Source: Flavobacteriaceae bacterium (GTDB taxonomy: Bacteria > Bacteroidota > Bacteroidia > Flavobacteriales > Flavobacteriaceae). Taken from it: a stretch of 33,452 bases of DNA. Where the stretch lies: contig NVRM01000010.1 in NCBI GenBank assembly GCA_002400885.1, positions 1 through 33,452 on the forward strand, given 5' to 3'. Under the pieces are notes generated by a model. That model had not been told where the DNA came from and ran no database searches. It saw only the letters and a program-made list of their open reading frames with translations. Both the position numbers and the translations under genes were made by a program. Below are positions 1 to 8,435 of the stretch, one piece after another (positions within the stretch are counted from its first letter, which is position 1; each line of letters opens with the position of its first letter).

Positions 1-531
1 ATACTTCCACATACGTTTCATTCCACTATATTTCGGAATCACACGTTCGAAATCCAATGAAAAATCACTAGAAAACTGAAAATTGTTTTTTTTGTAAAAC
101 AAAAGTGCTTGCGTTTGACTATCCATCGCCTCCAACCAAACCATTACGCCTCCTTTCGCTTTTACCTCAACAGACAACCAATCCATTAACTCTTGCCCTA
201 CCCCGATTCCCTGCATTATAGGATTTAAATAAATTCTGTGTAGTTTAGTTCCCGTAATGTGCTTGCAATCTGTAAAAACCGCTTGGTGAATAAATCGTAT
301 AATTCCAATCGTGGCTCCTTGATATTTTACAAAAAAATAATACGCATTTTCTTCTTGAAGTTCTTCTTTTAGACGGTCTAAATTGTATTGATTCTCTAGG
401 TACCAATCTCCTTTATCCTCCCATAAATGCGCATAGGAATCTGGATAAATTTGTTGCATTAAATCCATTAATTTCGGTTGATCCGAAACTGTGATTGTAT
501 GTAAGGAAATATTTTCAGAGACCTGTATCAT
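1..531 (-). CDS. GNAT-family N-acetyltransferase (3' end cut by window edge)
   Basis: An ATG at 531 (minus strand) opens a frame of 177 codons that runs without a stop to base 1, so the C-terminus lies outside the window. The translation has the GNAT pattern: a strand ending LHRIYLNP, then the acetyl-CoA pyrophosphate loop QGIGVG (Q/RxxGxG/A motif A), a helix, and late in the protein ALLFYKKNNFQFSSD, the typical motif B region (FYxKxGF). Such enzymes move an acetyl group from acetyl-CoA to an amine of a small molecule or protein; the substrate cannot be read from the sequence. Only 14 bases separate its start from the stop of the porP-like gene upstream on the same strand, so the two are probably co-transcribed. 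The family call is firm; the function is open. Confidence 0.87.
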   Translation of the reverse strand, partial: MIQVSENISLHTITVSDQPKLMDLMQQIYPDSYAHLWEDKGDWYLENQYNLDRLKEELQEENAYYFFVKYQGATIGIIRFIHQAVFTDCKHITGTKLHRIYLNPIMQGIGVGQELMDWLSVEVKAKGGVMVWLEAMDSQTQALLFYKKNNFQFSSDFSLDFERVIPKYSGMKRMWKY

Positions 532-545
532 TGTGATGTATCTTC

Positions 546-1523
546 TTAAAATGCATTGTAAATATTAGGACAACCTATTTGTCGTTTGGCTGGACGCTTA
601 AATACATTTAGACCCAGTGTAACCTGATGATAACCTGCATCGTCAAACAAGATATCACCTGTAAGTTTTGTATAGGTATAGGACAGCATAAAATCATTCA
701 TATTAAGCCCTACAATAGGAGTTATATAACTCAATTCTTGGGTATCGTTCCCGTCAAACCCTTGACGATAGGACAGTGCTACCCACAACTGTGCTTTTCC
801 AAACTTCTTATAGGCTTTGATATTAAAATCGACAAATTTTTCTCCTGTCCGTTCTATAATCTGCCCCATAATTGAAGGTTCTAACTGTATTCCTTCTTCC
901 CTGCCTGTAAAATAACCCACTGTAGCTAAATAACGCCTTAAATTTAAAGACTCATACTTATCGTTATACAATGTTCTTGCAGAAAGCATTATGTTTTTAG
1001 CCGTAAAATAAGAAAAAAAGCGATTGCGATGGTAGGCCATACTAAAATCGGCATTAAAATATGATTCACTCCTGATAATTTGTGAAATTACGGGATCTGG
1101 AATTGTAAATTGACTCTCATCTACACTATTATTTACTGCCATAAACGACAATCCAAAAGACAGTTGATTTAATTCTCCCAAACGTCCTACATTTAAATGA
1201 TAGGCAAAAGTTCCTTGAACTCCTTGTTGTGAGTGGTAACCATTTTTGTCATTAAAAATAACCAATCCCAAGCCTGTATTTTCTCCCACACGGGAATGAA
1301 AACTAAAGGTCTGTAATTCTGGAGCATCATCTACCCCACTCCATTGATTTCTTGCTGTTAAACGTATTTTTCCGGTATTCCCTATCCCTGCAGCCGAAGG
1401 ATGGATCAAGAACACGTTATCAGATAAGTAATCTGAATACACGGGTAATGTTTCCTGGGCATCAACATAGCCCGAGAACATCAACATAAGTACTACTAAA
1501 ACCTTTTTCATATTTTCACTCAT
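546..1523 (-). CDS. PorP/SprF family type IX secretion system membrane protein
   Basis: 325 aa. It begins with a signal peptide (residues about 5-23, ending VDAQ), followed by the family hallmark near the N-terminus: an HPSAAG segment at 41-46 (usual form NPAxAG) and RNQW at 58-61. The rest is alternating beta strands, consistent with an outer-membrane barrel. PorP/SprF proteins are Bacteroidota-specific outer-membrane partners of the type IX secretion system; many act with one large secreted adhesin or gliding protein. Length fits the family (about 300-340 aa). No large adhesin gene is next to it here, only the GNAT gene 14 bases downstream, so its cargo is unknown. ATG at 1523 is used; a second ATG at 1511 (protein starting MKKVLVV) would give a tighter signal peptide and is an equally good start. 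A promoter-like element lies upstream at 1589-1623. Confidence 0.9.
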   Translation of the reverse strand: MSENMKKVLVVLMLMFSGYVDAQETLPVYSDYLSDNVFLIHPSAAGIGNTGKIRLTARNQWSGVDDAPELQTFSFHSRVGENTGLGLVIFNDKNGYHSQQGVQGTFAYHLNVGRLGELNQLSFGLSFMAVNNSVDESQFTIPDPVISQIIRSESYFNADFSMAYHRNRFFSYFTAKNIMLSARTLYNDKYESLNLRRYLATVGYFTGREEGIQLEPSIMGQIIERTGEKFVDFNIKAYKKFGKAQLWVALSYRQGFDGNDTQELSYITPIVGLNMNDFMLSYTYTKLTGDILFDDAGYHQVTLGLNVFKRPAKRQIGCPNIYNAF

Positions 1524-1588
1524 ATATTTTCGTTACACAATTCCATTTGATCTATAACAGGGAAGGTTTTCATTTTAGAAATAAGAAT

Positions 1589-1623
1589 CAAATATACCTT
1601 AATATTTTCATCTATAAAACAAA
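1589..1623 (-). promoter_or_regulatory. Candidate Bacteroidota-type promoter for the porP-like gene
   Basis: Read on the minus strand, 1596-1589 is TATATTTG, an exact match to the Bacteroidota -7 element TAnnTTTG. A TTTG lies at 1623-1620, 23 bases upstream, at the long end of the 17-23 spacing described for flavobacterial promoters. It would give a leader of about 60 bases before the ATG at 1523. Chance matches are common in DNA this AT-rich. Confidence 0.45.
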
Positions 1624-1668
1624 ACGATGAATTGTAAAGAATAATTGTAACCTGAACCCCATAAATGT

Positions 1669-2166
1669 ATGTTTTTGCAGAAAATAGATCTAAAAAAAAT
1701 GGTAGATAATTTAACACAAGGTTTTTTTGGTATTGGAATTCAAAATGGGAAAACACCTGAAAATCTAGGCGTTTTATGGCGCTCTGCTCAAAACCTAGCT
1801 GCTAGCTTTATTTTCACCATCGGAAATAGGTATCAAAAACAAGCATGTGACACACATAAGGCTGTAAGAGCCATGCCCTATTTTCACTATGATACATTTA
1901 GTGATTTCTACAAACACTTGCCAAAAGGAGCACTATTTGTAGGGGTAGAACTAACCAAAAAACCCCAAGCATTAGAAACATATAAACATCCTAGAAGGTG
2001 CGTATACTTACTCGAAGCAGAAGATAATGGTCTCACAAACGAAGCCATCTAAAAATCACATCACTTAATCAAATTTAAATCTAGGTTAAGTTTAAATGTT
2101 GCCGTGGCAGGAAGCATTGTAATGTATGACAGAAATTCGAAGCCTTTGGAGATTATGAGGGCTTAG
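1669..2166 (+). pseudogene. TrmH/SpoU-family RNA methyltransferase, disrupted by in-frame TAA
   Basis: The first part (1669-2052) reads as a SpoU/TrmH-type 2'-O-ribose methyltransferase: FGIGIQNGKTPENLGVLWRS is the N-terminal NxGxxxR-type motif 1 region, and YLLEAEDNGLTNEAI is motif 2. A TAA at 2050-2052 then stops the frame. In the same frame the sequence continues KSHHLIKFKSRLSLNVAVAGSIVMYDR, which is the family's motif 3 (LNVAVAGSI) that builds the knotted SAM site, to a TAG at 2164-2166. One base change would make the TAA a GAA (Glu), which fits the family at that point. The motif 2 glycine (usual LLGAED) is Glu here, a second departure. The true start is probably ATG 1699 (MVDNLTQ), not 1669. 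Without motif 3 the short product should be inactive. A sequencing error is possible, but the glycine change argues for decay. Confidence 0.85.
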
Positions 2167-2220
2167 TTTTATTCCTTTATTAGCCCCCGTCTACGCAAAG
2201 ACAATTTACATACTTAAATA

Positions 2221-2260
2221 ACAAAACCCTTATAAAAATTGATTCCATAAGGGTTTTTGT
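2221..2260 (+). terminator. Terminator-like hairpin after the methyltransferase pseudogene
   Basis: ACAAAACCCTTAT (2221-2233) pairs with ATAAGGGTTTTTGT (2247-2260), a stem of about 13 pairs with one bulged T and a 13-base loop. The T-run is inside the 3' arm. It lies 55 bases after the TAG that ends the broken frame. Confidence 0.6.
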
Positions 2261-2461
2261 GTTAAAAAAAACAGATTCAATCATAGATTTTATTAGATGA
2301 TGAATTTTAAAAATCCAACGAGTCTATAAAAAAACATCTACAAATAATGACAGAACCATCAATTAACTCAAACAATCAATTAACACTATAATTTTTAGTC
2401 AGTTAAAAAGTAGAAACATAGAATACTTCATTTTTTTCAGGGTCCTCTATTGGTGTCTTTT

Positions 2462-2510
2462 TAAAAAAAGGGACGATTTTATTATTAGAAGTTAGCTATC
2501 CCCTTTTTTA
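2462..2510. terminator. Bidirectional terminator-like hairpin
   Basis: TAAAAAAAGGGA (2462-2473) pairs with TCCCCTTTTTTA (2499-2510) with one bulged C. The A-run and T-run on the two sides would let it act on both strands; it lies about 105 bases downstream of the minus-strand lyase-like gene. Confidence 0.5.
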
Positions 2511-2616
2511 ATCATTCTCTTATTACCAAATCAAAAACACACTTTAATTCAAAACAGAATGCTCTTTTATTTATAAGAGACCCTGATTTTTTTTGACTAA
2601 CTACTCAAAATCAAAA

Positions 2617-3747
2617 CTATTTAATCAAATTAATCCAAAAATTAAAATTCCTTCCATATTTATCTACTCCAAGAATCGCATCAACATAACTTAAACAACT
2701 AGGCTCAATATACATTAGTTCATCTAATACATAAACGGTACTTTCTGGATTATATGGTTTATTATATTTATTACTACTTTTATCTGGTGCCCACTGTGTA
2801 TCTACAAATTCTAAATGAACATTATTTGTTGGGTCAATTAAATAAGGTTCCCAGAAATTTACAGCTTCTTTTATAGAGCTTTTTTTACTATTTTCATATT
2901 GATAAAACCTCAAGGCTTCTTTTTTTCCTTTATACATCCCAATCGCTTTTAATGCACGTGCGTAAAACAATAAATTATAGCTATGATAGGTAATAGCATC
3001 TCTATCTACAAAATCATGTGAAATTCCATTTTCTAGAATATTTAATTCAATATGGTTGGCTAATTCATCTACGGCATAATTGTAGAATACATCATCATCT
3101 AATATTTGAGAAAAATTTAGAAGTAGACTAATTCTTATCGTATTCCAGTTGTTTTCTAATAATTTCCCTGTAAGATTTAAGTTTTTATAGTAAGCAGCGC
3201 GTGCTCTAATCCATTTATCAATCGTTTCCCTATCACTTGGGGAAATATGATTTCGAATTATTGAATAAGCCTCGTAAATTGGTGTTATAGAAGACTCTAT
3301 TGGAGTGTGATTAATAGGAATGTTTACTCTAGCCCATTTTAATATTAATGCAGTCGTTTTATCAAGGTATCGTTTTGCTTCAGTAGATTCCTTATCCATA
3401 AACATCCAACGTACTGCAACGATCTTTATAGCCTTTACATTCGCCTTTACATCTACCATTACTTCCCTATTTAATTCAACTACACTATAAGGATTTATGG
3501 ACATGGCATCACTTGCAGGTTTTAAAACCCATCTATCAAAAGCATTCTTAGCTTTACTAGATGTTTCAATTTCGTGAATAGCTACATTTATAGTTAAACT
3601 ATCCGCTACTAAGTTCGGAAACATAGAAATATAATTATCTTCTACATTTATTCTAACATCCTCTTCTTCTGCTTTGTCGTTTTGAGAGCAGCCTAATACA
3701 CCTAAAAAGGTAATTAGAATTATCTGAATTATTGTTTTTTGATTCAT
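2617..3747 (-). CDS. Alginate-lyase-superfamily lipoprotein (PF05426-like, polyuronate lyase candidate)
   Basis: 376 aa. A lipoprotein signal ends at LGVLGC with the lipidated cysteine at residue 20, followed by an acidic stretch (KAEEEDV) often seen on surface-exported lipoproteins. The body is mostly helical, as in the (alpha/alpha)6 barrel of PL5/PL38-type lyases. ENNWNTIR (198-205) and DFVDRDAITYHSYNL (245-259) match the two conserved regions where this fold carries its catalytic residues, with R249, Y254, H255 and Y257 as candidates. These enzymes cleave uronic-acid polymers such as alginate or glucuronan by beta-elimination. The classic NNH catalytic histidine position is NNW here, so activity or specificity may differ. 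It is transcribed away from the HTCS gene, sharing a 307-base intergenic region, which places it in the same PUL. Superfamily call moderate; substrate unproven. Confidence 0.62.
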   Translation of the reverse strand: MNQKTIIQIILITFLGVLGCSQNDKAEEEDVRINVEDNYISMFPNLVADSLTINVAIHEIETSSKAKNAFDRWVLKPASDAMSINPYSVVELNREVMVDVKANVKAIKIVAVRWMFMDKESTEAKRYLDKTTALILKWARVNIPINHTPIESSITPIYEAYSIIRNHISPSDRETIDKWIRARAAYYKNLNLTGKLLENNWNTIRISLLLNFSQILDDDVFYNYAVDELANHIELNILENGISHDFVDRDAITYHSYNLLFYARALKAIGMYKGKKEALRFYQYENSKKSSIKEAVNFWEPYLIDPTNNVHLEFVDTQWAPDKSSNKYNKPYNPESTVYVLDELMYIEPSCLSYVDAILGVDKYGRNFNFWINLIK

Positions 3748-4054
3748 TATTTTCCGTTTTTATTTTATTTATTATATAACTAATATATAGCTGGAGCTAA
3801 CTATAAGAACTGGACAAAGTATAGACTTTCCTAATTTTATAAAGTAGATGACCCTTAATTTACGTGATTTATCTCCCTTCTAATTTTTACTTATTCAACC
3901 TTATAAATAAACACCTAAATGTTCTTAGATAATTGCTTTCTTAAAGCATTTTATATCACAAATGCTGTATAAAACACCAAATGTTTCAAAATTGCAACAA
4001 TCGTTTAAAAGACAACAGGCTATAAGATGTATATTTGTATACAACTTGACCTAG
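3748..4054. promoter_or_regulatory. Divergent control region between the lyase-like gene and the HTCS gene
   Basis: 307 bases, no gene. It must carry promoters for both divergent genes. It contains TAGCTGGAGCTA (3788-3799), an inverted repeat with 5-base arms, within a 17-base segment (3785-3801) that recurs almost unchanged at 8185-8200 downstream of the HTCS gene. TATATTTG at 4030-4037 matches the -7 consensus 17 bases before the HTCS ATG, but no TTG is at the right distance upstream, so I do not call it a full promoter. Confidence 0.5.
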
Positions 4055-7000
4055 ATGAATAAGACAGATAGCCTAATATTTATACTTTTAATTGTTTGCA
4101 ACTTATCAATAGCACAGAGTAACAATTATATATTCAAACGAATTTCAGAAGAAGAAGGCTTAACACCTGGAGCCATCGGGAAAATCACCCAGGATGGCTA
4201 CGGGAATATATGGTTAGGAACAAACTACGGGCTGATAAGGTATGATTCTAAAAAATTTAAAAGGTTTACACATATTCCTGGAGATAAACAAAGCATAATC
4301 CATAATGTAGTTAAGGATATTGCTATTGACAAACAAAACTTAATTTGGGTTTTAACAAGAGTCGGCTTGTGTTACTTTAACCATACCACACAAACTTTTA
4401 CAGAATTCAAGGTAAAGACAATTCACGGCAAAATAAGTATTATAAATATCCAATCAATAAATATTGATAAAAACGGAAACATTTGGTTGTTAGGTAATGA
4501 TATTTTCGGAATTGTGAATAAAGAAACCCAAAAATTCACAGTTCTAAAGACGCTAGAAAACGAAATTCCAAGAAGCATCTACTGTGATGAAAACGGAATT
4601 ATTTGGATGGGAACGTTAAATGGCAGTCTTTATAAAATAAACCCTGAGTTATTCTCATCATCACGCATAGTTAAAGGCAGCGGAATTAAAGCAGAAAAAA
4701 TATTTTCTAAAAACAATCATCTTTGGGTAAGTTATGGAAAGAATGGGCTCAAGCATTATTCAGGTGAGGGTAAATTACTAAATACTTACACTTTTAATAA
4801 AGGTAATAAGGGAGGGGGTAAAAGTGAAGCTATAAGGAAAATCACCATAGATAAAACTGGAAAGTTATGGGTTGCCACTTATGGAGGACTCTATTTAAAA
4901 GAAAATGATTCATTCCGGTATTTTAACCCCGAAATATACACTGGGCTTTTTAACGCCACAATTTATGATATTTTCCAAGATAAAGAAGGAGGCCTTTGGG
5001 TTGGAACATGGTCAGGAGGATTAAGTTATTACCATCCTGACAATAACGAATTTGGAAGTTATTCTAAGTCTACTAGTAAAACAATTAGTAGTAATGTTGT
5101 TAGTTCCTTTGCCCAGGACAAAACTGGGTTTATTTATATTGGCACAGAAACTGGAGGACTGAACCTTTTTGACAAAAAAAAAGGGACATTCCAAAAGGTT
5201 AATTTTAGCGGACTTGATAACATAACCAGCATTAAAACACAGTGTTTTGATAAGTTTGGAGGCCATTGGATTGGTACTTTTGAGTCTGGGCTTTGGTATA
5301 AACCTCCGGGAAAATTATTGTATAAGAATTTCACTTCTGGTCTTGAGGATGGAAATCATGTTTCCCATTGTGAAATATATACACTCTTTCCTGTTCCTTC
5401 AGGAATTTGGATTGGAACCAATGGTGGTGGTATAAATTTCTATGATTTTAAAACTCAAAAAATAAACTTTTACAAACCCAGTTTCGGGAATAAAGACAAC
5501 CTGAACAGACTCTTTGTACGAGCGTTATGTGTAGATTCTGATTCTTTTCTATGGATTGGTACAATAGGAGGAATTCATAGAATTTCCCTAGAAACAGGTA
5601 AAGAACATTTGTTTTTTGCAAGCCCTCAGCTTCCAAATCTAATGGATTACATTTATTCAATTTCAGAATTAAGTAATGGTCAGGTGTGGATAGGCACAAG
5701 AGGTTCTGGAATAGGTATCTTCAATAAAAAGGACAATACTATTAGTCATTTTGATGCTGACGGCTTAATAAAGGGAAAGAATGTTTACAGTATTATAGAT
5801 GACAAAAACGGGAATTTATGGATTGCAGTTTGTGAGGCATTAATCTTTTACAACCCTACAACACGGGAAAACCATATGTTTACTGCTAATGATGGATTAC
5901 AAAAAAATTGGTTCAATCCTCAAGCGGTATATAAAGATGACCAACATAATCTTTATTTTGGTGGTTCCAACGGTTTTTCGGTTATTTTCCCTGACAAAAT
6001 TAAAAAAAACACACGTCCCCCAGAAGTAACAATCAATAAGATTACAATAAACAATAATATTGAAAAGTATCCATACTTTAGAGCGAACAAACAAGACAAC
6101 AAGCTAGAACTAGCTTTTGGAGAGAATACTATTAAAATTGATTTTACTTCGGATAATTTTTTATTACCTAAAAAAAATAAATACAAATATAGGTTGGTTA
6201 ATTATTTTAATAAATGGATTGAAACTGACCAAGAGACATCGGCATTTTTTGTAAACCTACCTTGGGGAAATTATACATTTGAAGTGTTAACATGTAATAA
6301 TGACGGTGTTTGGAGTGAAGGCCCACTCCGTTTTAATTTAATTGTTTTAAAACCACTATATGCTAGTAACATGGCTCTTTCCGGATATTTCCTTTTATTA
6401 ACCATTATTTCAATCATTATTTTCCGTGTTATTAGAATGCGAAGTTCCTTGAAAAATCAAGTATTTATTGAAAGAATACAACGTAAACAAGAGAAGGACT
6501 TAAATATGATGAAGCTAAAATTCTTTACCAATATTTCTCATGAATTCCGAACTCCATTATCACTTATTAGTGGGCCTATAAAAAATTTAGGAAAATCAAG
6601 TAATCTCTCAGAGCAGCAATCCGAATTAGTAGATGTAATATGGAGGAACACAAAACGATTATTGGCTTTAGTAAATCAGGTAATAGATCTGAGAAAAATA
6701 GACCAACATGATGAAAAACTAAAACCTAAAAAAACAGATATTGTATCTTTTGTTAGGGAAAGAACCTTCCATTTTTCAAACCAGGCAAAGGAAATGCAAA
6801 TTTCATTTGAACAGGACTATTCAAATTCCATAATTGAGATAGAAATAGATAATGATATGGTTGACAAAATTGTATTTAATTTACTGTCAAATGCATTTAA
6901 GTATACTCCAAAAAATGGTTTCATAAAAACCGGAATATACATAGGTGAACCACCTGCCGATTTTGTATTTACCAATCAAATTAGTTTTGGAGAACAGCCC

Positions 7001-8089
7001 AAAACTGATTTTATTTCTATTTGTGTTACAGATAATGGTCTTGGTATAGATAAGCATGACATGATAAAAATATTTAATCGTTTTGAACAAGGAAAAATAA
7101 CCAGCAGAGAAAGCTCTGGGATTGGACTTGCAATTTGTCATGATTATTCTTTACTACATAATGGTCAAATAGAAGCACAAAGCAATGTTGGAAATGGAAG
7201 CAGATTTATCGTCAGATTACCTTTAAAACAAGCAGTAACAAAGGATATTTCCATGTCTCAAAAACCATACACACAACATGAAACTGAAGCAAACATTAGT
7301 ATTATAGATAAGGAAAAAACAACAGGTGATTTACATAAAAAACATGTATTGGTAGTAGATGACAATGCAGATTTCAGAAACTATCTAGAGATAATTTTAA
7401 GTGAACATTATAAAGTTATACTTGCCGAAAACGGAAAAATAGCATTAGACAGTATAGCAAATAACATTGTAGATATTGTAGTATCAGATGTTATGATGCC
7501 CGAAATGGATGGTTACGAATTGTGTACAAATATTAAAAACAATACGGCCACCAGTCATATCCCAATTATCTTACTCACAGCACTATCCTCAATAAACCAT
7601 GAAATTTTTGCTAATAAAAAAGAAGCTGATGCTTATATTTTAAAACCCTTTGACGATGATTTATTGATTACTAAGATTGCCAATGTATTAAAACAGCGTC
7701 AAAATTTACGTACGCTATTTTCTCCAAAAGCTTATACAGGCTCTTCTGATCAGGTTGAAGGATTGGACAACTATTTCCTAAAAAAACTTAATGGAATCAT
7801 AGAACACAATCTGGCAAATGAAGAATTTAGTATTGTTCAATTAACACAGGAGATAGGAATTAGCAGAAGTCAATTACATCGAAAACTAAAAAGCATGACC
7901 AATTACTCTACGACAGAGTATATAAGAGTGTATAGAGTTGAAAAGGCTGTAGCACTCATGCAAACCAGTGATCATAATATGGATGAAATATCATTCCTTG
8001 TAGGTTTTAATACCCACTCTTATTTTTCACGTAGTTTTAAAAAACGTTTCGGAATGACTCCGAAGGAATACAAGAAAAGAATGTTATAA
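4055..8089 (+). CDS. Hybrid two-component system sensor/regulator (HTCS) controlling the PUL
   Basis: 1344 aa. Order: signal peptide (1-20); a periplasmic two-propeller sensor with repeated W(I/L/V)GT blades such as GNIWLGTNYGLIRYD; a Y_Y_Y immunoglobulin-like domain (about 686-760); one membrane helix (about 773-793); HisKA with NISHEFRTP, phospho-accepting His829; an ATPase domain with N-box about 942-946 and DNGLGI near 993; a receiver domain with acidic pair D1102/D1103, phospho-acceptor D1145 and K1197; and a C-terminal AraC-type helix-turn-helix (about 1240-1344). All catalytic residues are present. HTCS proteins bind an oligosaccharide in the periplasm and activate the adjacent PUL. 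Its place between the lyase-like gene and the susCD genes makes those its likely targets. A terminator after it is not obvious, and 1.1 kb of non-coding DNA follows. Confidence 0.95.
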   Translation: MNKTDSLIFILLIVCNLSIAQSNNYIFKRISEEEGLTPGAIGKITQDGYGNIWLGTNYGLIRYDSKKFKRFTHIPGDKQSIIHNVVKDIAIDKQNLIWVLTRVGLCYFNHTTQTFTEFKVKTIHGKISIINIQSINIDKNGNIWLLGNDIFGIVNKETQKFTVLKTLENEIPRSIYCDENGIIWMGTLNGSLYKINPELFSSSRIVKGSGIKAEKIFSKNNHLWVSYGKNGLKHYSGEGKLLNTYTFNKGNKGGGKSEAIRKITIDKTGKLWVATYGGLYLKENDSFRYFNPEIYTGLFNATIYDIFQDKEGGLWVGTWSGGLSYYHPDNNEFGSYSKSTSKTISSNVVSSFAQDKTGFIYIGTETGGLNLFDKKKGTFQKVNFSGLDNITSIKTQCFDKFGGHWIGTFESGLWYKPPGKLLYKNFTSGLEDGNHVSHCEIYTLFPVPSGIWIGTNGGGINFYDFKTQKINFYKPSFGNKDNLNRLFVRALCVDSDSFLWIGTIGGIHRISLETGKEHLFFASPQLPNLMDYIYSISELSNGQVWIGTRGSGIGIFNKKDNTISHFDADGLIKGKNVYSIIDDKNGNLWIAVCEALIFYNPTTRENHMFTANDGLQKNWFNPQAVYKDDQHNLYFGGSNGFSVIFPDKIKKNTRPPEVTINKITINNNIEKYPYFRANKQDNKLELAFGENTIKIDFTSDNFLLPKKNKYKYRLVNYFNKWIETDQETSAFFVNLPWGNYTFEVLTCNNDGVWSEGPLRFNLIVLKPLYASNMALSGYFLLLTIISIIIFRVIRMRSSLKNQVFIERIQRKQEKDLNMMKLKFFTNISHEFRTPLSLISGPIKNLGKSSNLSEQQSELVDVIWRNTKRLLALVNQVIDLRKIDQHDEKLKPKKTDIVSFVRERTFHFSNQAKEMQISFEQDYSNSIIEIEIDNDMVDKIVFNLLSNAFKYTPKNGFIKTGIYIGEPPADFVFTNQISFGEQPKTDFISICVTDNGLGIDKHDMIKIFNRFEQGKITSRESSGIGLAICHDYSLLHNGQIEAQSNVGNGSRFIVRLPLKQAVTKDISMSQKPYTQHETEANISIIDKEKTTGDLHKKHVLVVDDNADFRNYLEIILSEHYKVILAENGKIALDSIANNIVDIVVSDVMMPEMDGYELCTNIKNNTATSHIPIILLTALSSINHEIFANKKEADAYILKPFDDDLLITKIANVLKQRQNLRTLFSPKAYTGSSDQVEGLDNYFLKKLNGIIEHNLANEEFSIVQLTQEIGISRSQLHRKLKSMTNYSTTEYIRVYRVEKAVALMQTSDHNMDEISFLVGFNTHSYFSRSFKKRFGMTPKEYKKRML

Positions 8090-8275
8090 ACAGCACTTAA
8101 AAGCATGTTTATAAAGAAAATAAAGCTGAATACAATTGAAATTCATTAGATGTAAGTGTTTTTGAATCTTGATATTAAAGGGTAATATAGCGTAGCTAAC
8201 CATTCTCTAGGACAGTAAAATCTTTAATAAGTAACAAAACACTTTATCTAACAGTAAAACGGCTCCTTCATTAAT

Positions 8276-8309
8276 AAAAAAAGCAGACAGAATTTAAATT
8301 ACACAACCT
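8276..8309 (+). repeat. 34-base direct repeat, copy 1
   Basis: Aligned without gaps with 8402-8435, 28 of 34 bases are identical. The most conserved part is the end, TTAAAT-(T/C)-ACACAACCT. The copies are 126 bases apart, close to 12 helical turns, so they could sit on the same face of the DNA. Candidate regulator-binding repeat or remnant of a small duplication. Confidence 0.55.
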
Positions 8310-8354
8310 GATTTGAACAGGCGTTATCACAAAACTACTAACTTAAACTTGTCC

Positions 8355-8381
8355 TTTAGAATAGGTGTGCCCCTATTTAAA
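8355..8381. other. Hairpin between the two direct repeats
   Basis: TTTA-G-AATAGG (8355-8365) pairs with CCTATT-TAAA (8372-8381): 10 pairs with one bulged G and a 6-base loop. No T-run follows on either strand, so a terminator role is not supported. Confidence 0.4.
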
Positions 8382-8401
8382 AACGATTATTTCTACACTA
8401 T

Positions 8402-8435
8402 AAAAAAATCAGTTAGTACTTAAATCACACAACCT
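8402..8435 (+). repeat. 34-base direct repeat, copy 2
   Basis: Second copy of the repeat at 8276-8309, with 28 of 34 bases identical. Both copies begin with a run of seven A and end in ACACAACCT. Confidence 0.55.

Larger units (their letters stand above)
2167..2616. other. 450-base intergenic region with convergent terminator hairpins
   Basis: No coding signal was seen. It lies between convergent genes, the methyltransferase pseudogene (plus) and the lyase-like lipoprotein (minus). It holds two terminator-like hairpins (2221-2260 and 2462-2510) and a longer-range inverted repeat, 2437-2450 against 2573-2586 (arms TCAGGGTCCTCTAT and ATAAGAGACCCTGA), which encloses the second hairpin. Confidence 0.7.

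Noticed and set aside
2050-2052. Programmed stop-codon readthrough in the methyltransferase
   Set aside because: No recoding structure was seen, TAA is the least leaky stop, and a second conserved residue (motif 2 glycine) is also changed; decay is simpler.
4030-4037. TATATTTG as a full promoter for the HTCS gene
   Set aside because: The -7 match is exact, but there is no TTG within 17-23 bases upstream and the leader would be only about 10 bases.
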